From Udeniomyces pyricola (Eukaryota; Basidiomycota; Tremellomycetes; Cystofilobasidiales; Mrakiaceae): DNA of 64,000 nucleotides. A program made the position numbers and the translations under genes. The stretch covers positions 249,389 through 313,388 of the forward strand of contig BCIK01000004.1 of the NCBI GenBank assembly GCA_039545295.1, written 5' to 3'. Position 1 is the stretch's first letter. Each line of letters begins with the position of its first letter. Of the stretch, positions 1 through 11,637 are shown piece by piece. The notes beneath the pieces are model-generated. The model was not told the DNA's origin, ran no database searches, and saw only the letters and a list, made by a program, of their open reading frames with translations.

Positions 1-27
1 TTTGATCCTTGCAAAAAAAAAAATTAA

Positions 28-849
28 GGCGACGACGACGACGACGACGACAACAACGATGTCAATGACAGAGGTCGAACCAATGACAACACCCACGAAA
101 CTTCGCGAGCGGATCCGTTCCATTCCCCCCTTTTACGCTCTCTCGAGTTCTCCACTCATCATCGACCGAGTCCTCCTGCGTTGACCCCCACCAGAACGAC
201 CTCCACTGCGACTCTGGATTCGACGAGAGAGTCCCTCTCTGTTTCTTGCTTGTCTGCCGAGCATCATCACGTTCCCTCACACACCCACACGAGTTCGACG
301 TCTAGTAGTAACAGGTCGTCTTCCCATGGTGCGTCTGCCACAAGAGGAGGAGCAGGGGGATCGGATCGATCGGCATCACCATTCGAATACGACATCCAGA
401 CGTTTGTTCCTTCATATCATGAGCATCAACGCGGTCCGTCGATCGACGAGAATTCTCATGATTGGGAGAACGCAATGGGGGGTTTGGATTCATCGGGAGA
501 AGAAGAAGAAGAAGAGGAGGAGAATTTGGTGAAGACGCCGTTGAACCAACAGCGGAGAGGTGGAGTGTGTTATAGTTGGGCTGGAAGAGGAGGATGGGGA
601 GAAGAGGGGACAGGGGCAAAATGGGATAACGCAAGCGGAGGCGACGGAGGTGTCGGGTTGGTTGATCATGGGGGGATTGGTAGGATCATCAAAGGTGTGG
701 AGGATTTACAGAGGATTGTCGTCCAGGATGATCAGGATCAGCTTCACTTCAACGGCACTCGATATACCGAGGAGTCAAATGGAGTCTTCCAGACGTCGAG
801 TCGACATCAGCCTCGCCATCGGGAGGCGAGAGCAAGAGTTTTGTTTTAG
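28..849 (+). CDS. 3' part of an acidic, Ser/Thr-rich hypothetical protein (5' end outside window)
   Basis: One reading frame stays open from base 28, just after an in-frame TAA, to a TAG at 847-849, giving about 273 residues. It opens with a run of seven Asp and several Asn from a GAC repeat. It then has long Ser/Thr/His-rich stretches, a Glu run near 502-525, and a Gly-rich segment. The sequence just before the frame (TTAAG at 24-28) could be an intron acceptor, so this is probably the last exon of a gene that begins to the left. No family is recognised. The composition suggests a disordered regulatory protein, but that is only a guess. The TTG at 181 is an internal codon and not a convincing start. 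Confidence 0.45.
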   Translation, partial: GDDDDDDDNNDVNDRGRTNDNTHETSRADPFHSPLLRSLEFSTHHRPSPPALTPTRTTSTATLDSTRESLSVSCLSAEHHHVPSHTHTSSTSSSNRSSSHGASATRGGAGGSDRSASPFEYDIQTFVPSYHEHQRGPSIDENSHDWENAMGGLDSSGEEEEEEEENLVKTPLNQQRRGGVCYSWAGRGGWGEEGTGAKWDNASGGDGGVGLVDHGGIGRIIKGVEDLQRIVVQDDQDQLHFNGTRYTEESNGVFQTSSRHQPRHREARARVLF

Positions 850-2474
850 TGGAATGACTGCAGGGTAATTAGGGGTCGAACTGGATTGGAATGTCACGTG
901 GGTTCTTTCTTTCCTGTCTTTTTTTGTGGTCTTGTTTTCTCCTCCTCCTTTTTCTCCTGCTTCTCCTGCTTCTCTTGCTTTCTCCGTAAATTATCGTTCG
1001 TGTCTAGGTTCGTTTGCTCTGTCTTGCTTTGCTTTAGGTTGCAACGTTGAGTCGTGTATGTATTCATTCATGAAGGGGTTTGATATAAGCTTTTTATCGA
1101 CATGTATTGGACTCGGATCATATTATATATGTGTGCGATCAACCCCTCATATGAGGATCCATGATACGCCCGGCGGTTGCGAAGGGAGCAACTCGGTCAC
1201 GTGCTTCGTCGCTAGCGCGTTGATGAAAACCAGCCAACGGTTTCCGCTCTTTCTCTCTCAACTCATTCCACCTCCCCTCTTTCCTCTCTTCGGTTTCTTT
1301 CCCCCCCTTCCTTGTCCCAGTGTCCTCGTTCACCCCTCCAGTTCGTGAGTCAAACCTATCTTCTCTCAACCTATCCTTCCAACGACGATCTCTTCTCCTT
1401 TCACATGACGATCAACTAGTTATCCCTGTCTTAAGACCGTCAAACCGTCGCTGTCGACGATAACTGAGAAGTCGTGGTAGACTACATTATCTCTGATTCA
1501 CCCCCCCCCCCCCCCGCCCCCCTCCCCCAATCACCATGCCTTCGGCCTCAACGGCGACCAACCAACCTATTCGTGTGCCAATGATCAATAGACTGACCCT
1601 CTTGCTCTTACCTTCCTGTACGCTTGATAGGCAAAAAAGAACGTCCCTCCGCCTTGTCTTCTTGTCTAAAATTTATTGCATGTCACAGTCATCCTTCAGC
1701 GCTAGTTACATCAATTGAATCCGTCATTAAACGCACTCGTTCAAATCGACTGGAATTCAAAACGATTAGAAAAATCTCGTTGATACACCCAGAATACGTC
1801 GATCAACCGCGCGTATTTCCACGTTCGCGTCAACGTCGTATCACGGCAAAGCAAACACTGCGCTAGCTAGTAGCTAGCTATCTATGCTTAGTGAAGGCGT
1901 GGACTTACAGAGCGTTTTGATACAGTACCTTACGCTTCTTTTCAATACAATTTGTGTCCACGAGAACAGGGAACTGAACGAAATCCACAAGGCAGACAGA
2001 AGTTGAATGATTCGTTGGGCATATGCAATGCATCACTAGTAGTTAAAGGCCCTCCAGTGGATCCGAATCATCAGATTCACCCATCATTAGTCACTGAACA
2101 GGTCGTGCAATTGAGGATCATGCATGATCATCGCAATGACGTGTATAGTACATACGAACGTAGGCGTGCATCTTTCCTTGATTGCCATGTCTGTCGTATA
2201 CATATCATGCATGTATATGCAGCCACATGTCATACAATTTCGAGGGAATACGATAATTCATTCTATGATCCATATAGCTGGTACACGATCCTCTCCTCTC
2301 CCTTCGATCCTCTGCAAAATCCCGTCGAGAAAGAAGAAAACACTCGGGGTCGTTCCCAAGTCGACACACAGATCGAGGAGACCGAGGCAGGGCAAGAGAT
2401 TGGGGTATGTAGACGTAAAAGCTGGAATTATATGTGAAGAGATAAATTGATAGGAGCGCGCGGGCGGGTTCTGT
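850..2474. other. intergenic region without a convincing gene
   Basis: This stretch holds the 3' flank of the left-edge gene and the 3' flank of the fucosyltransferase-like gene that ends at 2475. It has a C-rich homopolymer near 1501-1527 and a small palindromic GCTAGCTA cluster near 1862-1880. The open frames here (for example 1952-2437) lack coding-like composition and any recognisable motif. Confidence 0.5.
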
Positions 2475-5400
2475 TCATGACTTGATGATCTCTACGCCGT
2501 GCCAACCGACGTAAGCCGATGAGGGACCATAGTTCCAACTCTAGAGTTTTGGTAGGAGAGAGAGGGCAAAAACAAAACAGGCACTTTCATGGTCAGCGAA
2601 CAGGACAAGGGCACAGGATGCATGACAGGGACAGAGTAGCAGGAGGATGTTGATTGAAAAGAACAGTATGATTGACTAGCGTCCTCCATCAACACCGTCA
2701 AATGCGACACGGGCGATCAAGATTGTGACCCTTACCTCGACTCGACGAGCGTTCAGCTCGGACACTTCGACCATGAATCGAGCGAGGAGATCAAGCGGAG
2801 GGGCAATGGGGGCGACGTTAGCATATCATGCTTATCCATGGTCGACAACATCGCGGAGATCCCATAGCCCATACGAGGCAACACGACTCACTGGTGGAGA
2901 TTGAGGTTCCGACGAAGCCACGCGCTAGGCTCATGATCACCTTGTCCATCAGCGTCGGCGACCAGTCAGTGCCCTCCTCCCTCAGCCGCGCCACCATCGC
3001 AGGCGTGATCGTCTTCCAGCCTCGAGCTTCGATATCGGCAAGGTAGACCGGGTCGCGCGCGTTCGTCGCGACAAACACATGCTTCGGCCGCTTCGAGATC
3101 ACGAACGGGTACGACTCGGACGGCGTCGGAACAACGGTCGCGTTGGCGATCTCGTCGAGGACCATGTCGAGTCCCTCGGCAAACATTCGAGTCGGGGCGC
3201 ACTTGTCAAGGTCAGGAGGGAGCTTGCCATCCGTGAGTTCACCCTCAGACAATCGGTGAGGGCATACGTTGAGAAAGTCGCCTATATCACAAACACGGCA
3301 GGAAACATGGAGGGTCAGAAAATTTAGTCGGCGGGCGACATGGTCGAGATTTAGAATCATGCAAAGTACGGATACTGCCAGTCGCGGTGGTCAGGCAGAT
3401 CGGGGCAGATATCAGGAGGAGACGTCATGAGCAGACGTCAAGAGAAGAGACATCGGCAACGCACCGTGTCGGATGTGAAGCGAGACAAAGTCCGGGATAT
3501 CCTCGTCCTCCGGAACGCCAAAGATCTCGCGCAGAAGTGCGAACGCCTCATCGAGAAGCTCGGGTCGGAACCGCATGTGCTGGCCGACGTTGACCCAGGT
3601 ACCGAACGGGTTGCCGAGCGCATCGCGAGGAATGTGACTCCAGCCTAGTGTTAGCGATAAATCGCAAACATCGCACCGCAGAAGACGACAAAAGCACACA
3701 AACCGGTCATCGTTGAACAGAAAGGCGTTTTTACAAATATATTAGTCTGCGAGCATGGTTCATAGTTGGCCTGCAAGTCGAACCAGTGACCCATCGTTCT
3801 GGCCGCGGACCATCGCAGCGCAATACGGAGTACGTCGCCTATCGCTTGAGCCACTCACCTTCCGTCTTGCCATCGTCGCTAGCAAAGTAAAGAAAGTCGA
3901 AACAGCTGAGTTGGTCTGTCGGTGGGACCTCATCCACAGTGACGTTGCCGGTCGCGAGGTATTCGGCTACCGCAAGCGAGTTCGACGGCGCGATAAACTC
4001 AGCGAGAGTCGAGAGAACGGGTTGGGGTGGTATGGCTCCTAGCACGCGCATTTCGTCGGGAAGCGACGTATAGGATGGGACTGTGATGAACAGCAAGGTG
4101 AGACGATTACCGTCACGTGAAAGTAAGCAAGAACAAAGTCACATCAGCGGTGACAGGGGGTGATTCCACCTCTTCCGTGCGGAACTGACAATGAACATAC
4201 TCAAGCCGAGTCTTGCCAGAGTATTCATGTGACCTCTGTGGTCTTCAGGCCTATCGGACTTCCAGCACCCGATGTGGGCTCTTCGCGATGGATGCATGTA
4301 CACTGCGGATTCGACATCCGTCAGCTCGCTCCACTCGACGATACCGTTGATGGTCGGTCGGTCCGAGTGGGGGTCCGGCTTGGAGAGCACGTCGAACAGG
4401 TAAGGAAGGTCAAACACGTCCGAGACGTTGAGTTGAGGAATCTGGCGGTGTGGACCAGAGCCAATAGGATAACCGAGGTGCCAGTCTAGCGGGAAGAAAG
4501 GAGGAAGAATGGGCGTTCGGCCCGAGAGAGAGGCCAAATGGAGGACTGTCGTATGGATCAAATGCATGCATGGGGTGATCGAATGAATGCATGGGGGGAT
4601 CAGTTCTACATGTGTGAATAGAGCGGTGCCCGGTGATGGTCGAGGTCCACGGAGCGGAACACGGGATACACACTATGCGCAATGGTCATAACCTGGTCGA
4701 TCGCATAAAGAAGAACAACATCAATGAGCCAAGTCAGCCAGACCAGTTCAGTTTGTGATCGATCTGCCGTCTAGAAGTAGATGATCGCTTCGTCTTCTGT
4801 CTACACTTTGCAGCCAGTACTGCACCGCATCGAGCACCACCCGGCCAAGAGCGTACGTGGTCGGCAGCCAATCCGATCTGCCGCAGCGGGTCGATTCCTG
4901 CCACAGTCTGGCTTACCCGGTAAGGATGAAATCAGAGCATCGAGACTGCTTACCTGGTTGGTGAACCCCCAGAGTAGACCAGAGGTCAGGTAGTACTCGT
5001 TGGGTACGAGCCGGGCTGCATGAAGAAGACGTTTCGAACAACAAGACATTCGTGTAAGTCTCGACCAAAGACGGTAAGGTTCTTGCTTTTACGCTCAAGG
5101 CGGTACCGATGAAACAAGGACAAAGACAGAAAGGGAGCAGGATAGAAAGAAAGGAAAAAAAAAAGAAGTATAAAAAAAAGGAAAAGGAGGCAGACACAAA
5201 GATAATGACGAAAGGAAGAGAGAAAGGCGGAACGAAGATAAGCAAAAGAAAAATACGTACCATCGAGATCGAGCGTCGTCGAGTTGTAGACCCCCCTCAG
5301 GACGTTCCGACTCGGCATTCTGGGCGCTGGCGGCCGAACAAATTGGCCTATCAGAGGCGTGAGGGAAAGGTAGTCGACGATCGCCTCTTTATGTGAGGCT

Positions 5401-5576
5401 GAGTTGCTGTCCATGAGGGCGGCGAGGGTGAAGAGGACGACGCATGCGAGGAAGACGAGTGAGATGACCTGTCTCCACCGCCAGGTCTGTGGTCGCAGAG
5501 GGACGTTTCGGGACACGGCTTCGGTGGCGGTACGGAAGCCGCCGAGTAGAGGAGCTTGGACTTGATCAAGGAGCAT
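2475..5576 (-). CDS. O-fucosyltransferase-like type II membrane glycosyltransferase, paralogue A
   Basis: Nine exons (5576-5261, 5015-4954, 4692-4674, 4545-4201, 4080-3859, 3644-3465, 3281-2892, 2764-2736, 2540-2475) join in frame with GT-AG introns into a 542-residue protein. A short basic cytoplasmic tail precedes one membrane segment (about residues 36-54), as in Golgi type II transferases. HIRHGDF (about 378-384) matches the HxRxGD donor-binding motif of GDP-fucose transferases. A later KRPKHVFVATN segment and an FVGT...ST.S motif fit the other conserved fucosyltransferase blocks. Exon 3 is only 19 bases. The likely role is transfer of fucose or a related sugar onto a glycan or protein in the secretory pathway. 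Donor and acceptor are inferred, not shown. The gene is intact and is closest to the paralogue at 13412. Confidence 0.85.
2927..3630 (-). repeat. 704-base inverted identical tract, left copy
   Basis: This segment covers most of exons 6 and 7 and the whole intron between them in paralogue A. It matches 15053-15756 on the opposite strand with equal length and no difference that I could find by eye, intron included. Identity stops abruptly on both sides, inside exons. The pattern fits gene conversion better than whole-gene recency. Confidence 0.85.
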
Positions 5577-7099
5577 GACAGAGAGAATGCCAGAGTGAGC
5601 GGGGCGTAAGATAGGAACAGGTGGGATGTCAGATCTTTGGGTTGTATGATTGTTACGGTCAGTGTATTGGTAAGCATCAAAGAGTACGAGCATCGTCGGC
5701 AGTATTTCACCCGAAAAATATGATACACGAGACAACACCTAAGCCACCAAGATCATGACGCAGCGGGCGAAGGAATGGCAAGAGGCGGGTTATCATTGTC
5801 GGAGCAAGTTGAAGGTGAAGCAAGTTAGAGGGACCGAAAGGGTGCATAATAATGCTCACGAGTAGAATAACCATCAAACATCTTCCGAGCCGAAGTTCTC
5901 GGCTCCCGCAGCGTCAATCTGCGAGCTGGGGTGACGTCCGAGCTGCGCGCCTTCAGAGGTGCCCGCGTGAGAACACAGACAGTCACGTCTTATGTATGCC
6001 TCCTTGATTTTCACTCCTCACCGCACAGTCTCCTAGCCATATGTTGCATGTCGGCCTCCTCATTGATCTAGAGGCAGGAACCGAAGCACCCACAGCATTG
6101 ACACAGGGGGGGGTCATCCCAGCGAAGTCACATAATCAGAGACAGAACAAAGAGATGGGAAACGAAAAGGGGAGAGCGCGCCCAGGAGAAGAATGATCAT
6201 GACGAGACTCGACTTATCCTCACCATCAGATTCCACTCAGTAGATTCAGACCTAAACGCCATTCTACCCGCCATCCCATGCCAGTATAAACTCCCATCTA
6301 GACCCTAGGTTTCAAGAGGTTCATCATTGCCAAGGGAGGCCCGAATTTTGGGCTGTCGACTATAGCATTTGAGGTCCCAATTCTTTCGATGTTCAAGTTC
6401 GTAACCTCACTTTTGTCTGCTCACAATCGCTTTAAGCGGTCTGAGATCTGAGATTTGTTTCTCAATCCGCTCTTTTGGCTGATCAGGTAAGTCCGATCTC
6501 CCATCCTTCAAATTTCAGAACTTCTTCCGGGCCGACGGCCGCATCTCATCTATCGACCTGGGTTTCCTCTTTTCTCTCCTCGATATCGGACGCATCTTCA
6601 CGTGCTGGTCGACATCCATCACCGTTATACCCATCATCGAAATCGACATGACCAGCTTCAAACTCTTGGAAACCTCATTGCCTTTTTCTCTCTCTATGTT
6701 TTCTGTTACGATATACATCATCGGTTAAGTTGTCAACCAACACCGACTCAAGTCATGGAAGAAAACGAACAAGAAAAACAAAGCAGCAAGATATATGAAC
6801 AAAGAAACGATTTATATGATCGAAAGAGAAAAGAAAACATCGTTGCGGCCTAAAGAACCCCCCCCCCCCCCCCCCCCCCCCCCTCCCGCCTCAAGGCCAT
6901 GGGGTACCCACGATAACATGTCGTCACAACGGCTCCACGACGCTCCCCAGATCGGCACGGCGTAACAATGGCTATATAACAATACAGCACTAAGATGTCA
7001 TCCCATTGTAAGATCAGACTCCCCAGCCCTGGCCAGCTTCCTCTCTCATCACCATGGCTTGCCATCGTCCCCAGTCTTCGGCGATCGACGCGCGACACA
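5577..7099. other. promoter side of paralogue A and 3' flank of the esterase-like gene
   Basis: No convincing gene. It contains the 5' flank of the fucosyltransferase-like gene, a poly-C tract near 6859-6883, and at about 6898-7090 a segment that resembles, in inverted orientation and with many differences, the 3' flank of paralogue B (about 16645-16855). Confidence 0.5.
6898..7090. repeat. diverged inverted repeat, left copy (3' flank of the esterase-like gene)
   Basis: The segment contains blocks such as CGATAACATGTC, CAGACTCCCCAGCC, TGGCCAGCTTCCTC and TCTTCGGCGATCG. The same blocks occur in the same order in the reverse complement of about 16645-16855. Both copies lie just downstream of a gene, in the same orientation relative to that gene. 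The spacing is only partly kept, so the copy is old. Confidence 0.6.
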
Positions 7100-9498
7100 C
7101 TACCAAGGGCAAGAGTGCGAGGAATGTCCGTGATCAATTGAATGGCTCCATTCTGGTTCGACCGAATCTGTTCCTTTAGACAGAAGACAGAAAGATTGAA
7201 GGCACAATGAGAAGTATACTACTCGAGGACTCACTGTGCAAACAGTCTCCGGCCACGGGTCGGAACCTGGCATCGGGCCGAAGTCGTCCTTGGGTCTCCA
7301 CATCAAGCAGCAATGCCGGCAGTCGCGTCTCTTCCATTGTAAGAGGAGAAGACAGTATATTATCGCTCGAGAAAGGAACTGCTGGTGCGTTGAGGAGAGG
7401 CATGTGCGCTCGGAGCAATTCATTGATGGCAATCATTCTGTCCCAGCCCCATACGTTGATATGGGATTCTGTTGGGTCGGATGATGATCAAGAAGGGGGG
7501 GGGGGGAGGGGACGTCAGAAACTGGTATGTTGACCTTGCAGACGTCAGACACAACGAGCAGCTACCCAAAAAGACGAAGAAGACGAAGAGTAGAGCACGA
7601 GAAGGATGAGGTGGACAACATGAAGGACGAGGTGAACGACGTGAAGGACGAGGTGGACAACGTGAAGGACGTACTTGAGGTGTCTGTGAAAGGAACTGTG
7701 TAATTCCTGCAGTCTACTTCCCCCGGATAGCTCGTCCTCACTACGACTCGGATGTTAGACATCGAAGCGAGAATTTGGTACACCTCCTTGATCTGGATAT
7801 AGGGGAACAGTAGAGAAGCATCAGTCCGTATGAGGACGCAGGGCACGTCAAGAAAGCGAACCTCGGGCAGCATGCAGCTAATCGATATATGAATGAATGA
7901 TGATCTTCATCTTGGAGACTGTCGGCTCATGGTCTGAGCAACGTACGATGGTGTCGATCGCTGCCAATGCTGCCTCATCCGTCACGCCGCCAGGAGCGCT
8001 CATAGGGAGGACGCCGAAATGAGCTCTGGGTAAGCAAGTACCAAATGGAAGTCGATGAGGTCAGGATTCGGTTTTGACCGACGCATCTCGCTTCATGAAA
8101 GCTCCGAGAGAGAAGATACGACAGCGTACCCGGTGTTCACCACGACCATCGTTTGATGACTAGTGGATGGGAGCGATGTATAGTTGGTGAGAAGTGGGAG
8201 CCCTAGATCAAAGGTAGTCCAGCCATCCGTTAGCTATACACAATCAGCCAGCCGGCGAGGGATCTCGAGGACTTGATCATGAATTGCATCGAGGACAGGT
8301 GACAATCGCCCAACTCTTCGCAGATCGATGACGTGACTGGCGCATCCGGGATGTCCCGCAGCATCATGGAGATTGGCCACTACCGTCACTGACAATTGTA
8401 CATGAAGAGGTAAGCAGGCTTCTTGAACTCCATCTGATCATGTCGATGTAAGCGCAAAACGTCAGAGGATAGATCAGAAACGGCATGGTCTGATGACAAC
8501 CTTCATGATGGCCACCGTCATCACATGTCAGCCAGGTTGCCGGACAAGCTCAAACTCACTCCATGCTCGGCCAAAATTCGCTCCATCATCTCCATGTCGG
8601 TGACCAGGTAGTCGGCTCTCACTCCAGTGACCAGCGGATACTCTAGCCGCCATGCTCCCACCCCAGCCTCCTGCAATAGATCCTCGGTGGCTGGATGTTT
8701 CGGGTTGAGCGACATTGAGACCCGCGTGGGCATGCCCTTGAACAAGTCGGCGAACGCTAAAAGGTACAGAGGCACTTTGGTGTGATAAAGTTCCTGATAT
8801 TCCTCGCTGACAGCGGCGAGGAGATCCTCAACGCCATTGACATTCATGTTTGTGATAGAGTCTGTCATGCGTGATCACAAATAGATAGTACCGACACCCG
8901 GCTGGTCAGAGATTGTTGCGCTAGGCAGATAGTGTCCAACTAGGCTTCGCCACACATGGCGATACAAAAAGAACTCACCTCCTATGAAGAACACTCCTGC
9001 TTGTCTCCGTAGCAGGTCGACAAGGAAGCGTTTTCCATCAAACTCGAGCCGGCTCCCATCTTGTCCGACCCACTCCCAGCTGGCGATTTTGTACAGCCTC
9101 GCGAGTCCACCTTCGCAAGTCTGGTGTGTATACTTCATGCCCGGCATCAAACTTGACATGTCGTTCTGTGTAAGGATAGGTGACTCTCGCCGGGCCCATC
9201 GTCCGGCGGCGTGATTCTCGATTCTGGAGAGGGTGTTATAAGAGAAATGAGGCAGCCCAAAGTGGCCGCTCGAGAGGAGGGAAGGGCAAACCCCACCCGG
9301 TAGCTGGGACCGGGCCGTCCAAAGCATGACAGTGAGGATGCATATGATGGCCGTAAGGCGCAGCACCGGCCGATGTATAGTCTGCAGGTAACGCGTCGAT
9401 GGAGAATTGCGTGACGGATGAATGAAAGCGCCAGACAAGAGCGTGTGTGCGAGGAAAAGAAAAGAAAAAGAAAGTTCGTGATAGATGAGATAGACCAA
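7100..9498 (-). CDS. PC-esterase-like (Cas1p/PMR5-type) type II membrane protein
   Basis: A membrane segment near 9370-9320 is followed by a WEW...FDGKRF block, then VFFIGGEFFLYR, where PC-esterases carry the GDS nucleophile motif. Later exons keep VVVNTGAHF (8233-8130 plus 8025-7947), RTSYPGEVDC (7792-7675) and the terminal GDCLH (7468-7235), which fits the D..H pair of the family. Members act on O-acyl groups of polysaccharides in the Golgi. Clear exons are 8861-8560, 8233-8130, 8025-7947, 7792-7675 and 7468-7235. The exon covering about 8440-8260 is coding-like but its joins are unresolved (one TAG at the 8233 join, avoided only by a 44-base intron). The start (no ATG in the first frame; TTG at 9498) and the last exon are uncertain. 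The active-site Ser is absent, so it may be inactive. Confidence 0.65.
7602..7664. repeat. 21-base tandem repeat, three copies, inside an intron
   Basis: Three 21-base units of the type AAGGACGAGGTGGACAACGT lie in tandem inside the intron 7469-7674 of the esterase-like gene. A partial fourth unit runs into the intron donor. Being a multiple of three, it would encode heptads of the KDEVDNV type on the plus strand, but no gene is supported there. Confidence 0.7.
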
Positions 9499-9877
9499 AG
9501 AAAGGCAAGGACGTCAGGATAATTCAAGGTTGAACGTTGAACGTTGAACTGATATGTCGAGCGACGCTTGGTCGTTGCCTCACGTTCAGCCTAGTGTTGT
9601 AGAAGGTTGGCATGTGAGGCGAGTGCGAACGGGTAGAAGGTGAATGTTGAGTGGATGAAGCTTGCTAGTTGCTTTCCGTGCCTCGGACGGAACCGAGGCG
9701 AGAAGGAGCAAGGCGAGGGGGAAGGGGGCTTGATCTACATATGAACATCGAGGCCCGAGGCGGCCTGAGGAGTGTGAAGGTTGACGTTGAGTCGAGATTG
9801 AGTGAGACGCTCCCATCCTGGATTTCGGAGCCGCTCGACAACAATCTTGCCGATCAAGCCGAAAAGTATCCAGACGT
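9499..9877. other. 5' flank of the esterase-like gene
   Basis: Intergenic. It contains three tandem copies of GTTGAAC at about 9529-9550, a motif that recurs near other 5' ends in the window, and then ends at the putative transposon border. An open frame on the minus strand (9735-10187) crosses that border and is not supported. Confidence 0.4.
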
Positions 9878-10518
9878 CACTATGGAAATGCCCGGGCTTA
9901 TTTCTTCCTTTTTCCGCGATCAAACCGCGGAAATAAATTTCGCGCCTAGACAGCAGGGTTTGCAGATGTTTCGCGCGACCTTCAACCCCAGCAAAATTGC
10001 TGACAACGGCACTTGAGGACCGTACGAGCCCATGGATCGGTGCAGTAGGTAATTCGAATGGTGATATCAGCCGCTCAAGAGTGGTATAGTCGTGTAGCGT
10101 CCTACAGAGCGAGTGAAAAACTTCGACATCAGTTCTATGTGCAGGCTCATGCGCAGGCTGCCCAGGCTCGTTTTCTTGCTTGCTCATTTGCTTTCCAATT
10201 CGATGATAGACGATAGAAGATCATATATAGCACATCAAAACAGGCTAGCCAAGCCAGAGAGGAGATAGATACACGAAAAAGCAGAAGATACAGAGGAAAG
10301 ATAGAAAAGGCCGCGTGTGCAAGCGCTGGAATTGAGGATACATGTCAGCATCGATCTGATGACGTCCAGACAAGACTTGTACGACGAGGGCGCGAGAAAC
10401 AACGTGTGAGAAGGTGCAGAGGATACATACATGGGTGTGTCAAGTAGAAAGTGGTAACAGGAGGACTTCGGTCTAACCAGCAGACCAAAGATAGAACGGA
10501 ACTCACAAGGTCTGTTGG

Positions 10519-10680
10519 CTATTCCTGAACCTGAACCTGAACCTGAACCTGAACCTGGACCTGATTCGCAAGCTTCCTCTCGTGATCCCGCTCAGACTTC
10601 AGGAAGCCCTCGACGAGCGTCTTGACGATCCAATCGCCAGAGGAAAGAAGAACCTGCTCAGCGGCCATAGCCGCGCGGAT
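10519..10680 (-). CDS. isolated coding-like terminal exon with a Val-Gln repeat
   Basis: From a good acceptor (CCCTATAG before 10680) to a TAG at 10521-10519 the frame reads 53 residues with an amphipathic, coding-like start (AAMAAEQVLLSSGDWIVK) and ends in a run of Val-Gln made by the CCTGAA repeat. No upstream exon could be joined. It may be the last exon of a decayed gene inside candidate transposon 1, or a short protein from the Met at its fifth codon. Confidence 0.3.
   Translation of the reverse strand: MRAAMAAEQVLLSSGDWIVKTLVEGFLKSERDHERKLANQVQVQVQVQVQVQE
10524..10563. repeat. CCTGAA hexanucleotide repeat
   Basis: About six tandem copies of CCTGAA, the last with one change (CCTGGA). 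On the minus strand the repeat encodes alternating Val-Gln at the end of the coding-like exon. Confidence 0.85.
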
Positions 10681-10728
10681 CTATAGGGAGCGCATGATCT
10701 CATAAGCCTATGGACAAACCGTGACAAG

Positions 10729-11637
10729 ATGATGAACATTGGAATGGACCGCACATGCATGTCAAAACACATCCGCCATTTTCACCGCCTTGTCATGCCT
10801 AGAGCTCGCCCCGTTCGCCCTCGCAGGGTCCACGGGTCCTATAATCCTGTCCCCAGAAAACAAATAGTAGGACGATCTGATAACAAGCGTCTCTGCCCCC
10901 ATTGCAGAATTTTGGTCAGCTGTACCGTCTTCGACCAACATCGCAACTTGCCCACTCTTGACTTCTCGAATGACAGAACTCCCGAGCTGAGCCCCTCATC
11001 CACCTCCATCACCTGCAGGGAGCCGACCCAGCGCCAGATCCCCAATGTGACCCGTCCGGATCGAGGAGAGCCAACGGGCCCGCCCTTGACCAGCAGCCCT
11101 TTGGAGATCTGTCTGGAGGAGATGAAAATGATCAAGACCCGGCAGAAGGAGATGGATGCTGCTCCTGCCCGATGGGATACAGATAGCGAAGAAGGTGATT
11201 GGGACCGTGACGTTCGAAGAGATTGGGATCGAGCTTGCCAGAAATCGCCAGGGGCCGGCGACGAGTCTGAGAGCGGAACGAATGAGGACGAGTACGAGCT
11301 GGAAGAGCTGGAGGAGATGATGGAGAAGCTCAAAAGAAGGGACCATGCTGAGGAGATGAGTGAGTGGGACATGAGCGCAGATGCTCAACATCTTGAGTTC
11401 TTTGAGTTGGACTTGAACGTACTCTGTCTGGCCTGAACTTGATCGACACCATGTGCCTAATGAGGTCTCAACCTTTTGCCCGAGGAGCTCGATATCATCA
11501 CACAAGTCGTCCAATTCTTTCGAGTCAAGAATGATAGGCAGGTGCTGCAGAATGCTCTAGATGCCATTCGACCGAACGGGGCCAAGGTGGTGGTAGATGT
11601 GAAGTGGATCTGGTCGCTAGTTGCTCGAATTCTCTGA
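10729..11637 (+). CDS. hypothetical acidic protein inside candidate transposon 1
   Basis: An open frame (10729-11436) encodes a basic N-terminus with a CPHC...H zinc-finger-like spacing (about residues 56-71) and an acidic C-terminus with DWDRDVRRDWDRA and a Glu-rich helical stretch. A second coding-like segment (about 11461-11637) in another frame reads LLPEELDIITQVVQFFRV and ends in a TGA at 11635. It is probably the last exon, joined by a short intron whose exact borders did not resolve in frame. The combination of a zinc-finger-like start and an acidic coiled-coil tail is not a family I can name. Its position between terminal repeats suggests an element-encoded or captured gene. Confidence 0.35.

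Noticed and set aside
1952..2437. 161-codon open frame on the plus strand
   Set aside because: No splice context, no motif and a composition like intergenic DNA.
8934..8980. Possible 44-base intron with GTGAGT donor at the GGE motif of the esterase-like gene
   Set aside because: Removing it deletes the conserved YRHVW.SLV segment and does not restore GDS, so read-through is preferred.
9735..10187. 150-codon open frame on the minus strand
   Set aside because: It crosses the proposed border of candidate transposon 1, and no homologous motif is visible.
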